Shown here: one piece after another, positions 41,517 to 50,784 of the stretch
Numbering within the stretch: position 1 is the stretch's first letter
Layout: each line of letters starts with the position of its first letter
Origin: MWCO01 sp964488865
Lineage (GTDB): Bacteria > Myxococcota_A > Polyangia > Polyangiales > Polyangiaceae
Length of the DNA stretch: 64,000 nt
Reading direction: 5' to 3'
Assembly (NCBI GenBank): GCA_964488865.1
Contig: CAZAWR010000011.1
Location: forward strand, 1-64,000
The notes under the pieces: generated by a model
Database searches by the model: none
What the model was told of the DNA's origin: nothing
Seen by the model: only the letters and a program-made list of their open reading frames with translations
Program-made: the position numbers and the translations under genes

Positions 41517-42470
41517 ATGTCGCGTGGTCGCTCCGTCTTCGTGTGCTTGCTGGCGATCCTTGCCGTGCTCGTCTGCGTGGTGTCGGAATCGTCGGCGCAG
41601 ACCCACGCGAAGACGCACCGGGTGGAGAAGGGCCAGACGCTGGGGGCGATCGCGCGCCGCTACCAAGTCTCGGTGGACGCGCTGTGCAAGGCCAACAGGA
41701 TCCGAAGGACGGATCGGATTCGCCCGGGGCAGCAGCTCGTGATCCCATCTGACAAGCGGGAGCCGGCCACGGCGCCAGCCAAGACGGATGGGACGGCGCG
41801 AAAGGAGACGGACTGGCAGCAGGGATTGCAGAGGCTGGAGGTCCCAGGCGCACCCCCCGCGTTCTTCTACGAGCCGATGGGGGCGGGGCGCATGGGGCTT
41901 CGGCCGGTCTTCATGGTGCTGCACGGTCGGGGGGGCAGCGCTTCCGCGTTCTGCGCGCGATGGGCTCCTGTGGTTCGACCCATGGGGTGGCTCGTGTGCC
42001 CGAGCGCCCCTCATGCCCACGCGGGCGGGCAGACCTGGGAGAACGACTGGGCGGCAGGACGAAGGGTCGTGCAGGCGTCGCATCAGGCCTTGCGCGCCAA
42101 GTACGGGCGGCGCGTGCAGCTGGTGGGCAATACGCTGATCGGCTTCAGCGAAGGGGCGTTCGTGGCGATGAACGTGGGGGTGCGCGAGCCCCGGACCTTC
42201 AACCGCTGGCTCATCCTAGCAGCGGACGACAGCTACTGGGGTGCGGAGGCCGCGCAGTTGCTTGGGCGTGCGCGGGGACGCCTGCGGCGCGTCTATCTCA
42301 TCACGGGCAAGCAGGACGAGGTGTTCGACGGGACACTCAGGACACAAGCGCTGCTTCGCCAGGCTCGGGTTCCGGTTCACATCTCGGACCCGTCGGAGAT
42401 GGGTCACGAGGTGGCGCTGGAGAGCAAGCGGTCGATGTACCAGGCCGCCCTCACGTGGCTGCAGCGATGA
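41517..42470 (+). CDS. Secreted LysM-alpha/beta hydrolase
   Basis: 317 residues. Signal peptide 1 to about 28, LysM domain about 34-77 (VEKGQTLGAIARRYQVSVDAL, shortened: KGQTLGAIARRYQVS), then an alpha/beta hydrolase domain. The nucleophile is probably Ser211 in GFSEGA; FMVLHGRGG is the oxyanion strand, and GHEVAL near the C-terminus supplies a His. LysM binds peptidoglycan or chitin, so the esterase-like domain would work at the cell wall. Its stop overlaps a possible ATG for the next LysM gene. Confidence 0.85.
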   Translation: MSRGRSVFVCLLAILAVLVCVVSESSAQTHAKTHRVEKGQTLGAIARRYQVSVDALCKANRIRRTDRIRPGQQLVIPSDKREPATAPAKTDGTARKETDWQQGLQRLEVPGAPPAFFYEPMGAGRMGLRPVFMVLHGRGGSASAFCARWAPVVRPMGWLVCPSAPHAHAGGQTWENDWAAGRRVVQASHQALRAKYGRRVQLVGNTLIGFSEGAFVAMNVGVREPRTFNRWLILAADDSYWGAEAAQLLGRARGRLRRVYLITGKQDEVFDGTLRTQALLRQARVPVHISDPSEMGHEVALESKRSMYQAALTWLQR

Positions 42471-42574
42471 TCGGCAAAGATGAGCGCTATTTCGACAGGT
42501 TGGACCCAATGAACGAAGGAATCGCCCGCCCTGGGTTGAAAGGCGTGCCAACCCGCGTCAACGTGGGTCCCGTC

Positions 42575-43789
42575 ATGGTCTTGCGACATGTCTTGCTGTG
42601 GATGGCCTTGCTCGCGGTGGTACTCGTCGGCGCGGTGCCGGCCTCGGCCCAGGGCAAGTGTGCGACGCACACGGTGGGAGAGGGCCAGTCCCTGTGGAAG
42701 ATCGCGAAGCGTTACCACGTTTCGGTGGACGCGATCCGAGACCAGAACGGGTTGACCCCCGGGGACCCGATCAAGCCGGGGCAGGTGCTCGACATTCCGC
42801 CTCGCACCGGCACGTGCGGCAAGGCCAAGCGAACGCCCGCCCGCCCTGCCCCATCGCCGGCCAAGCCCGAAGAGAAGCCGGCGGAGAAGGCGGCAGAGAA
42901 GCCAGCCGACAAGCCTGTCATCGCGCCTCCCCCCGCCTGGACCCAGACCCAGAAGACCGCCGAGGAGCGAGGGGTCAACCCCTGCAATACCCCCGACCCT
43001 GGCTTCGGCATCTATGACCGCTGGGATCGATCGCCCTCCATGGGCCAGATGATCAGTCCCCAGAAGGGCGGCATCAGCCGGTCAGGGCAGTTCGACGTCA
43101 TGTTCCACTTTCACGGTCACGAGGCCGTGCGCAAGGAGTGGGTCCACGTCATGGACGGCGCCGTGCTCGTGGGGATCGACCTCGGGCTCGGCTCCGGCCC
43201 GTACGAGTCCGTGTTCCGCTCGCCCAACGCCTTCCAGAACCTGGTGCGCAGCGTGGAGGTTGCCGTCGCCAAAAAGACGGGCAATGCCAAGGCCCGCGTC
43301 CGCAAGGTCGGCCTGAGCGCCTGGAGCGCAGGCTACGGCGCTGTCGGCGAGATCCTTCGGACGTCCTACGGCAAGCAGGTCGTGGACACGGTGGTGCTGC
43401 TCGACGGGCTGCACTGTGGTTACACGGGCAAGGCGCTCAACGACCCGCAGCTCGAGCCTTTCCTCGCGTTCGCGCGGCGCTCGGCCCAGGGCAGCAAGTT
43501 CATGTTCGTGAGCCACTCGTCGATCATCCCGCCGGGCTATGCCTCCACGACGGAGACGGCGAACTACCTGGTGCACAAGCTCAACGGTCGGCCGCGTGCG
43601 GTGCGCCCGAGGAGCTCGGACCCGATGGGGCTCGAGCTCATTTCGCGCTACGACCGCGGGGGGTTTCACGTGCGGGGCTACCAGGGCAACGACAAGATGG
43701 ACCACTGCGCGCACATCGGGCTGTTGCGGGACATCTTGCGGGTGCACGTGAAGCGACGGTGGCAGTCGCCCAGGGGGCGCAAGGGTTGA
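42575..43789 (+). CDS. Secreted LysM protein with hydrolase-like domain
   Basis: 404 residues from the ATG at 42575, chosen because a clean signal peptide (VLRHVLLWMALLAVV) follows; an ATG at 42467 (overlapping the previous stop) and one at 42509 are in frame. LysM at about 31-76, a Pro/Ala/Lys-rich hinge to about 125, then a hydrolase-like domain with HFHGH at 178-182 and a probable nucleophile Ser251 in SAWSAGYGA. The two LysM genes share layout but little sequence in the catalytic part. Likely act together on wall or matrix polymers. Confidence 0.82.
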   Translation: MVLRHVLLWMALLAVVLVGAVPASAQGKCATHTVGEGQSLWKIAKRYHVSVDAIRDQNGLTPGDPIKPGQVLDIPPRTGTCGKAKRTPARPAPSPAKPEEKPAEKAAEKPADKPVIAPPPAWTQTQKTAEERGVNPCNTPDPGFGIYDRWDRSPSMGQMISPQKGGISRSGQFDVMFHFHGHEAVRKEWVHVMDGAVLVGIDLGLGSGPYESVFRSPNAFQNLVRSVEVAVAKKTGNAKARVRKVGLSAWSAGYGAVGEILRTSYGKQVVDTVVLLDGLHCGYTGKALNDPQLEPFLAFARRSAQGSKFMFVSHSSIIPPGYASTTETANYLVHKLNGRPRAVRPRSSDPMGLELISRYDRGGFHVRGYQGNDKMDHCAHIGLLRDILRVHVKRRWQSPRGRKG

Positions 43790-43820
43790 CCGTCCAGACT
43801 GTGCGGTGACCGCATGCGCG

Positions 43821-43849
43821 TTGGGTCGCTGCGGCGGCTGTGCTAGTTC
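43821..43849 (+). promoter_or_regulatory. Candidate relA promoter
   Basis: TTGGGT (43821-43826), a 17-base spacer and TAGTTC (43844-43849), 8 bases before the relA ATG. The -10 hexamer is part of a CTAG, a tetramer seen at the same distance before several other starts here. A very short leader is implied. Confidence 0.4.
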
Positions 43850-43857
43850 TTCCTTCG

Positions 43858-45993
43858 ATGTCCAGCTCGCTCCAGTCCGACCTCGACGCGCTGCTTTCGG
43901 AGGTGGTCAAGCACTATCCCGAGACGGATACCAAGCCCATCGCGAGGGCGTTCGAGGGGGTGACCGAACACCTTGACGCGGACCGGGCGCGGCGTGCCAT
44001 GGACGCGGCGATGATGCTGGCCGGCATGCGCCTGGACCCGCCGGCGGTCTGTGCCTGTCTCGTGACCACGCTTCGGGACAAGATAGCGCAGCCCAAGTTG
44101 GTCGAGGCCTTCGGGGCCGAGATCGCCACGATCGTGGAGGGTGTGGGCAGAGTCGAGGCCATCCGGTGGGACCGGATCGAGCAAGAAGCGGCCGAGTCTC
44201 TGCGCAAGATGTTCATCGCCATGGCGGCCGAGATCCGCGTTGTGATCATCGTGCTCGCCCTGCGTGTGCAGAAGATGCGAGCCCTGGAGACGTCCCAGGA
44301 CACCACGGCACGTCGTCGCGTGGCGCGGGAAACCCTCGAGGTGTTCGCCCCCCTCGCGAACCGCCTCGGCGTCTGGCAGTTCAAGAGCGAGCTCGAGAAC
44401 CTGTCGCTGCGGGAGCTCGAGCCTGAGACCTTTCACGAGCTCGAGAAGTTGCTGCAGGAGCGACGGCAAGAGCGGATGCGGCTCATCCGCCAGGCGATCG
44501 CCATTCTTCAGGAGAAGCTGCCGGAGCAGGGGATCCGGGCGGTGGTCAACGGCCGGGCCAAGCACCTGTACAGCATCTACAAGAAGATGCAGCGCAAGCG
44601 CGTGGGGCTGGACCAGATTCACGACGTGAGCGCGGTCCGGGTCATCACCGAGCAGGTGGGCGATTGTTACGCGGCCCTCGGCCTGGTGCACAGCATCTGG
44701 GTCCCCTTGCCCGGCCAGTTCGACGACTACATCGCCCGGCCCAAGGAGAACCTTTACCGGTCGCTGCACACCACGGTGGTCGGACCCGAAGGCAAGCCCC
44801 TGGAGATACAGATTCGTACGCGGGAGATGCACGACTACGCCGAGTACGGTGTCGCGGCGCATTGGGCCTACAAGGAGGGGCGCAAGGCGGTCAAGGACGC
44901 CGACCAGAAGTTCGTGGTGCTGCGGCAACTCATGGACTGGGAGCGCGACGTGGCCGACCCGCATCAGTTCGCGGAGCGTCTGAAGACCGACGTGTTCCGG
45001 GACCAGGTGTACGTCTTCACGCCGGCTGGGGACATCGTGGACTTGCCGCTGGGGTCGACCCCGCTCGACTTCGCCTACCGGATTCACACCATGGTGGGGC
45101 ATCGGTTCCGCGGCGCCCGCGTCAACGACCAGATCGTGACCTTGGACTACCAGCTCAAGACCGGCGACCGGATCGAGATCCTCACCCAGAAGAAGCCGAG
45201 CCCGAGCCGCGACTGGCTGAACGCGGCCTCGGGGTACCTGCGCACCTCGAGCGCCAAGAGCAAGGTGAGGCAGTGGTTCCGCGAGCAAGGCCGCGACACC
45301 GCCGTCCAGCAAGGTCGCGAGATCGTCGAACGTGAGCTGCACCGCCTCGACCTCGCCCACGTCACTCTCGCCGACATCCTCGCCAAGCTCGAATACGAAA
45401 AGCCCGAGGACCTGTTCGCCGCCGTCGGCTTCGGCATCCGCTCCGCGCATTCCGTGGCTGCCTCTGCCCTGCAAATCGAGCGGGAGAAGGCTCCCCCGCC
45501 CGAGTTGCCTCCCGTCAGCGAGCCCGCAAGGGCCCGCCGCACTTCGTACACCGGCGTCTCCCTCTCCGGGGTCGACGACATCCTCGGCAAGCGCGCGAGG
45601 TGCTGCAGCCCCGTGCCCGGCGACGCCGTCCTGGGCTTCATCAGCCGTGGGCGTGGCATCATCATCCACCGCAGGGACTGCTCCAACATCGACACCACCT
45701 CAGAGCCCGACCGCTGGGTCGGGATCGATTGGGGACCGGGCGGGGAGGAGCGGCACCCCGTCGACCTCGACATCATCGTTCACGACCGGCAAGGACTGCT
45801 CCGGGACCTGTCGGACCTCATCGCGCATACCGGGGCCAACGTCCGATCCGTGCGCGCCGACACCCGCATCAAGAAGGACACGGCCAGAATTCGCCTCTCC
45901 CTCGACATCGTCAGCTCCGACCAGGTCCTTCGCGTCCTCGACAAGCTCGAGCGACACAAGGATGTCGTGTCCGTGCGACGCGTCGGGAAGTAG
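43858..45993 (+). CDS. relA: RelA-type (p)ppGpp synthetase
   Basis: 711 residues, ATG at 43858. The N-terminal domain has lost the HD residues of ppGpp hydrolases (ACLVTTLRD replaces the HD box, and VLALRVQKMRAL replaces KLADRLHNMRTL), as in E. coli RelA. The synthetase domain (about 230-340) has RAKHLYSIYKKM, QFDDYIARPK 287-296 and EIQIRTREMHDYAE; the FDD acidic motif is RelA-like. TGS (about 385-450), the Cys-rich RCCSPVPGD region and an ACT domain follow. So it should be a synthetase only, active on stalled ribosomes, and a hydrolase must exist elsewhere. Confidence 0.93.
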   Translation: MSSSLQSDLDALLSEVVKHYPETDTKPIARAFEGVTEHLDADRARRAMDAAMMLAGMRLDPPAVCACLVTTLRDKIAQPKLVEAFGAEIATIVEGVGRVEAIRWDRIEQEAAESLRKMFIAMAAEIRVVIIVLALRVQKMRALETSQDTTARRRVARETLEVFAPLANRLGVWQFKSELENLSLRELEPETFHELEKLLQERRQERMRLIRQAIAILQEKLPEQGIRAVVNGRAKHLYSIYKKMQRKRVGLDQIHDVSAVRVITEQVGDCYAALGLVHSIWVPLPGQFDDYIARPKENLYRSLHTTVVGPEGKPLEIQIRTREMHDYAEYGVAAHWAYKEGRKAVKDADQKFVVLRQLMDWERDVADPHQFAERLKTDVFRDQVYVFTPAGDIVDLPLGSTPLDFAYRIHTMVGHRFRGARVNDQIVTLDYQLKTGDRIEILTQKKPSPSRDWLNAASGYLRTSSAKSKVRQWFREQGRDTAVQQGREIVERELHRLDLAHVTLADILAKLEYEKPEDLFAAVGFGIRSAHSVAASALQIEREKAPPPELPPVSEPARARRTSYTGVSLSGVDDILGKRARCCSPVPGDAVLGFISRGRGIIIHRRDCSNIDTTSEPDRWVGIDWGPGGEERHPVDLDIIVHDRQGLLRDLSDLIAHTGANVRSVRADTRIKKDTARIRLSLDIVSSDQVLRVLDKLERHKDVVSVRRVGK

Positions 45994-46052
45994 GAGGTTC
46001 CCGCAGGCTGCTTCAGGTGGATGCAGACGGAGTGACGGTGGGGGTACGCACG

Positions 46053-46240
46053 AACTAGGAACAGAGAACACGGCAATGCGAACACGGAACGACGCCAACG
46101 CCCAGAGAGCTGAAACCGTCGTTCGCCTCCGCCCTCCCATGGATGAACTTGGCGCAAGTCCTTGCCCCGTCCGTGCCCGCCGAGCCCGCGGCAGACGACA
46201 ATCCTCTCCCTCTGCGGCTCTCTGCGGAATCTGCGGCCGG
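46053..46240 (+). repeat. Copy of dispersed repeat element
   Basis: The left part, AACTAGGAACAGAGAACACG then GCAATGCGAACACGGAAC, matches the left end of the element at 57996. The right part, CCTCTGCGGCTCTCTGCGG, is an inverted relative of the ACCACAGAGG core. The in-frame starts of the following gene lie inside it. Confidence 0.5.
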
Positions 46241-47890
46241 CGACCGGTAGACACCTCGCGACTCGTCGCGATCGCCTTGCTCCTTGTCGCCAGCTCGGGG
46301 TGCGACCGATGCCAGCGCACGACCCCCTCGCCGCCGTCGTCCCCGCCGGTCGTTGCCTCCGCGGGTCGCGTGGAGCTGGACCGAGCCGAGCCCCTTCCTT
46401 CGGACACGCAGGGTGAGTCGGACGTCGTCTGGCCGACGGAAGCTCGCAAGCCGCCGATCGCGGACACGGGCATCTTCGGCGACCTGGACGCGAAGGTGCA
46501 GGTTCGGCTTCCAGGCTGGCTCGCGAAGGGGCCGGACGTGGTCGTGTCGACGCCGGGGGCCGAGGCTCGGTTCGTGGTGGTCGACGGGGTCGCGGTGGGG
46601 TTCGCACCGGGCTTGATGCCGACCACGTTCGAGGTGGCGTCGCTGTCCCCATGGGACCGGGACGGTGACGGGATCCCTGACCCGCTGGACATCCTGATGG
46701 GCGCGAAGAAGACCGTGCTCAACGGCGCGGCGTACCGCAGCACGTACCGCGTGCTTCCCTATCCGGGGGGGGATATCCCGCGCACGGAGGGGGTCTGCAC
46801 CGACGTCATCATCCGTGCGCTGCGCAACGCGGGCATCGACTTGCAGAAGGAGATCCACGAGGACGCCAAGGCGCGTCGATCGGCGTATCCCGGGATCGGC
46901 AACCCGGACCGGAGCATCGACCACCGGCGGGTTCGCAACCTACTGCCCTACTTCAAGCGGTACTGGACCTCGCTGCGCGAGGACCCGAAAGACACGTCGG
47001 TGCCGTGGATGCCGGGGGACGTCGTGTTCCTGGACACGATGAACGACCCGCAGCCCGAGCACATGGGCGTCGTGTCGGATCGGCTGGGGGAGTCCGGCTT
47101 CCCGCTGCTGGTCAACAACTGGACGGACGGGCACCGAACGGCGGAGATGGACCTGCTGTCGTTCGTCCCGGTGCGCGGGCGGTTTCGCGTTCCCATGGGG
47201 CGCTTTGCGGTGCCTGCTGCGCACGCGGGGCTCGAGGGGTTGCTCTCGCGCGGCGGCCTGTCCGTTCCTGTCGTGCACCGACAGTTGGTGGTGGTGACGA
47301 TCCCCACGTGGGACAGCTCGTCGGGGGAGCTTCGGCGATTCGAGCGTCGGGACGGGGGTTCGTGGTCGCTGGTGGGCGCGTCCTGGCCGGTTGTGGTGGG
47401 GGAGAGGGGGATGGGTCGGGGGCGTGGGGTGGTCGACGGCTTGCTGGGTCGTCTTCCGACGAAGAAGGAGGGGGACTTGCGATCGCCGGCGGGAGTGTTC
47501 CGGTTGGGGGAGGCGTTCGGGCCGGACCCCGCGCCGCCGTATGCGCCTGGGGCGTGGCCGTGGAAGCCGGTGGGGGATCGGGACCGATGGGTCGACGACC
47601 CGAGGTCGTCTCACTACAACACGTGGCAGAGGGACGATGGCACGGGGGGGTGGACCTCGGCGGAGGCGCTCTCGCAATACGCCCTGGGCCTGGTGGTGGA
47701 GCACAATCGTGAACCTGTGATTCCTGGGGCAGGCAGCGCGATCTTCCTGCATGTCTGGCAGGACGCGTCGACGCCGACCTTGGGTTGCACGGCGCTGGCG
47801 AAGGACCGGCTGGTCGAGCTTTTGCGTTGGCTGAAGCCTGGTGAGGCGCCCGTGCTGGTGCAGCTTGCCGGGCGCATGTACGAAGGCTGA
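46139..47890 (+). CDS. DUF1287 - L,D-transpeptidase fusion, probable lipoprotein
   Basis: 583 residues from the ATG at 46139; the ATG at 46076 is another candidate. A lipobox-like LLLVASSGC lies about 53 residues in, with no usual start codon just before it, so the true start is uncertain. A DUF1287 domain follows (YPGGDIPRTEGVCTDVIIRA, IDHRRVRNL, DVVFLDTMND). The C-terminal YkuD-like domain has SHYNTWQ, IFLHVW and the catalytic-type PTLGCTAL Cys. L,D-transpeptidases crosslink peptidoglycan or attach proteins to it. The joining of these two domains is uncommon. Confidence 0.78.
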   Translation: MDELGASPCPVRARRARGRRQSSPSAALCGICGRRPVDTSRLVAIALLLVASSGCDRCQRTTPSPPSSPPVVASAGRVELDRAEPLPSDTQGESDVVWPTEARKPPIADTGIFGDLDAKVQVRLPGWLAKGPDVVVSTPGAEARFVVVDGVAVGFAPGLMPTTFEVASLSPWDRDGDGIPDPLDILMGAKKTVLNGAAYRSTYRVLPYPGGDIPRTEGVCTDVIIRALRNAGIDLQKEIHEDAKARRSAYPGIGNPDRSIDHRRVRNLLPYFKRYWTSLREDPKDTSVPWMPGDVVFLDTMNDPQPEHMGVVSDRLGESGFPLLVNNWTDGHRTAEMDLLSFVPVRGRFRVPMGRFAVPAAHAGLEGLLSRGGLSVPVVHRQLVVVTIPTWDSSSGELRRFERRDGGSWSLVGASWPVVVGERGMGRGRGVVDGLLGRLPTKKEGDLRSPAGVFRLGEAFGPDPAPPYAPGAWPWKPVGDRDRWVDDPRSSHYNTWQRDDGTGGWTSAEALSQYALGLVVEHNREPVIPGAGSAIFLHVWQDASTPTLGCTALAKDRLVELLRWLKPGEAPVLVQLAGRMYEG

Positions 47891-48020
47891 GGCCGCGCGG
47901 CGCCGTTCTTCGGCATGCTACGTCGACCGTCTGCCCCGGGGTCTCGCCCGTGTACGCCAGGACGTGCTAGCCTACGCTCGTCACCATCTGTTGCGACGAT
48001 CGGAGAAAGAAGTCGAGACC

Positions 48021-49889
48021 ATGCCTCGGTCACTTGCAAGCAAGCTGGGTTTCGCGGGCGGAGCGCTCGCGCTGGTGCTTTTCTTGGCTCCTCCCGCGAT
48101 GGCCGCCCCCACGCAGGTCCGGTTCGTCGATGTGGACTCCGCGAGCTACGGTTCCTTCGTCGGCGTGTACGGCGCCGGTTTCGGGGACACGAAGGGACAG
48201 ATCTCCTTCGGCGGTGCGACGTCGATCGACGTGCCGCTCTGGTCGGACGGGTTGATCATCGCGAAGATCCCTGCCGGTGCGCAAACGGGCGTGGTGAAAG
48301 TGACGGCGGGTGGCGTGGCGGCGGAGGCGCCGGTGCCGCTCAAGATCCATGCAGGAATCATCTACGTGGTGTCGACGGCGGGCAGCGACAGCAACGTAGG
48401 CGACGAGCAGAACCCGTTCCAGTCCTTGCACAAGGCGCTCACGGTCGTGCAGCCGGGCGACACGGTCCTCATCCGCGCGGGGACGTACGACGAGCAGGAC
48501 CTGAACACAGCGGCGCCTCTGCCCGCGATGTACTTCCGTCCGACGAACGGCGGGGACGCGGCCAAGCCGATCACGTGGCGTGGACACGGTCAGGACGTCC
48601 CCGTGATTCGGGCCACGCAGTCGCTCGCGTCCCAGAGCCCGGTTCTGTACGTGGAAGGCGAGTACTTGCGGTTCGCGCGCCTCGAGATCAACGGGGCCAA
48701 CAACAGCTCGAGCGGCGTGTCCGTGTGGGCGTCGAACACGTGGCTCGTGGGGCTCGAAGTCCACTCCTTTGGGGAGACGGGCATCACGGTCGGCGACACG
48801 AACTCCGCGATGATCGCGGGCAACCGCATCCATGGGGGGGGCACGCGACCGGACCTCGATCACGGCATCTTGATGCTGGGACAAGGCGCGACCATTCGCA
48901 ACAACGAGATTCGCGACCTTCCCAACGGCTACGGCATCTTCCTGCAGTACCAGACGCAGGGGTCGACCAACGTGTTCGGCAACTTCGTGCACGACGTGGC
49001 CGGTGGCGGCATCGGTCTTTCCCGGGTGAAGGGTGGCAACCGCATCTACAACAACATCGTGTGGAAGGCGGGGTTGAGCCAGGGCTGTCGGTGCGCCGTG
49101 CAAGCCGCCTACGGGCGAGCGGCCGGGGAGCCTTCGTCCTCGGACCACATCTATTACAACACCCTCGCCGGTCCGGGCTTCACCGGCGTGTTCGTGGCCG
49201 ACCGCTCCGGCACCGTGGAGATGCACGGCAACATCTTCTCCGACTTCAAGGTCGGCATTCGGGTCGACGACGAAGGGTCGAAGACGTCGCTCTCGTCGTC
49301 GCACAACCTGTGGCACGGGGGAAGCGCACCTCCGGAGTTCAAATGGGGCGGCCCGTGGCTCGAGTTCGCGGACTTCAAGACGCAGAGCCAGCAGGAAGGC
49401 AGCTCGCTACTCGCCGACCCGTCGCTGATCAGCCCGGCCACGGGTGACATGCACCTTTCGTCCATCAGCCCTGCCATTCGAGCCGGTGGTGGACCCGACC
49501 GTCCTACCGCGGACTACGACGGGGTGGAACGACCTGCGGAGCCCGACCCACTCGACATGGGCGCGCTGCAATACACCGGAGTGAGCGGTTCGGGAGGCTC
49601 TGGCGGCTCTGGCGGCTCGGGTGGCGCCGGTGGGTCCGGTGGAAGCGGCGGCGATAGCGGGGCTGCCGGCTCCGGTGCGGAGGCGGGTGCAGGGGGCTCC
49701 GGCGGTTCCAGCGAAGGCGGCTCCGGCGGTTCCGGCGGCGGGGCTGATGCGGGCAAGGACAGCGGCACCTCCGGCGGCTCCGACGACGAAGGCGGGGGTT
49801 GCGGTTGCACGACACCCTCGTCGCACGCGCGCGCACCTTGGGCTTTGCTCCTGGGTCTGGCCGCCCTGGCCTGGCGCCGTCGACGCTGA
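48021..49889 (+). CDS. MYXO-CTERM parallel beta-helix protein
   Basis: 622 residues from the ATG at 48021. Signal peptide to about 28. An IPT/TIG-like domain (FVGVYGAGFGDTKGQISFGG) spans about 32-115, then a DUF1565/pectate-lyase-type right-handed beta-helix (about 118-500: VSTAGSDSNVGDEQNPFQSL, GDTVLIRAGTY, NGYGIFLQYQTQG). A Gly/Ser-rich linker of about 80 residues leads to GCGCTTP, a hydrophobic helix and WRRRR. Probably a surface-anchored polysaccharide lyase or binding protein; no catalytic residues can be named. CTAG lies 50 bases upstream. Confidence 0.85.
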   Translation: MPRSLASKLGFAGGALALVLFLAPPAMAAPTQVRFVDVDSASYGSFVGVYGAGFGDTKGQISFGGATSIDVPLWSDGLIIAKIPAGAQTGVVKVTAGGVAAEAPVPLKIHAGIIYVVSTAGSDSNVGDEQNPFQSLHKALTVVQPGDTVLIRAGTYDEQDLNTAAPLPAMYFRPTNGGDAAKPITWRGHGQDVPVIRATQSLASQSPVLYVEGEYLRFARLEINGANNSSSGVSVWASNTWLVGLEVHSFGETGITVGDTNSAMIAGNRIHGGGTRPDLDHGILMLGQGATIRNNEIRDLPNGYGIFLQYQTQGSTNVFGNFVHDVAGGGIGLSRVKGGNRIYNNIVWKAGLSQGCRCAVQAAYGRAAGEPSSSDHIYYNTLAGPGFTGVFVADRSGTVEMHGNIFSDFKVGIRVDDEGSKTSLSSSHNLWHGGSAPPEFKWGGPWLEFADFKTQSQQEGSSLLADPSLISPATGDMHLSSISPAIRAGGGPDRPTADYDGVERPAEPDPLDMGALQYTGVSGSGGSGGSGGSGGAGGSGGSGGDSGAAGSGAEAGAGGSGGSSEGGSGGSGGGADAGKDSGTSGGSDDEGGGCGCTTPSSHARAPWALLLGLAALAWRRRR

Positions 49890-49940
49890 CGCGCCACACG
49901 AACGCTTGGCAATCGCCAGCGCTTGGACCATGGTCCCGCC

Positions 49941-50783
49941 ATGTTTTCGTACGTGGACCCGTCGGTGAAGCGCGACCTGCTTCGCGACGGCAAGCTCATC
50001 TTTCTGGACGACAAGGGTCGCGCCTGCGAGGACCGGCCCGGACAGGTCGGCCCGTCCATCAGCCTCGTGGGGCCCGTGCCCCTGCCCGTCGGAATCTGCC
50101 AGGGTGAGCCTCGTTTCCGCTGGTACGCATGGGTCAAGCACTCCGACCTGCACCGGATCGAGCAGGTGGTCGAGCGGGTTCGGGTCGACGGGCCTCGCAT
50201 GCTCTTCGCCCTCGTGTCCGAGTACATGGCGGTCAACTCGGTCCTTCTGTACGGAGACTTCGACGAGGCCGAAGCCCCGCTCGTGCGGGTACATTCCAAC
50301 TGTCTGACGGGCGACGTATTCGGGTCCATGCGTTGCGACTGCGGGCCTCAGCTGCAGCAAGCGCTCGACCGGATCCAGCAGGAAGGCGTGGGAGCCTTGG
50401 TCTACATGGCGGGGCACGAAGGGCGAGGCATCGGCTTGTGGGCCAAGGCCATCACCTACTTGCTGCAGGATGCCGGACAGGACACCTACCAGGCCAACGA
50501 GAAGCTGGGTCTGCCCGCGGACTCCCGGGACTTTCACGACGCCGGTCTCGTGGTTCGCCACTTCCGAGGCGGCAAGGACAACATCCGCTTGCTCGGCAAC
50601 AACCCGATGAAGCGTGAAGCCATGGAGGCGGTCGGGTTGCAGGTCGTCCAGGAGCCGCAGGTGGTCGGGCTCACGCGCTTCAACGTGCGCTATCTCGCGT
50701 CCAAACGCGAGAAGGGGCACATCATCCCGGCCGAAGCGCTCTCGAGCATTCTGCCCGCTTGCGCGGCGGACGAGGACGGGTGA
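49941..50783 (+). CDS. ribA: GTP cyclohydrolase II
   Basis: 280 residues from the ATG at 49941 (a TTG at 49923 is possible). First step of riboflavin synthesis: GTP to diamino-pyrimidine. Zn ligands Cys121, Cys132 and Cys134 lie in SNCLTGDVFGSMRCDCG. The GRGIGLWAKA, DTYQAN and NIRLLGNNPMK segments follow. An N-terminal extension of about 80 residues precedes the usual start of the family. HEGRG replaces the usual QEGRG and LLGNN replaces LLTNN. It stands alone, without ribB, ribD or ribH nearby. Confidence 0.88.
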   Translation: MFSYVDPSVKRDLLRDGKLIFLDDKGRACEDRPGQVGPSISLVGPVPLPVGICQGEPRFRWYAWVKHSDLHRIEQVVERVRVDGPRMLFALVSEYMAVNSVLLYGDFDEAEAPLVRVHSNCLTGDVFGSMRCDCGPQLQQALDRIQQEGVGALVYMAGHEGRGIGLWAKAITYLLQDAGQDTYQANEKLGLPADSRDFHDAGLVVRHFRGGKDNIRLLGNNPMKREAMEAVGLQVVQEPQVVGLTRFNVRYLASKREKGHIIPAEALSSILPACAADEDG

Positions 50784-50784
50784 G

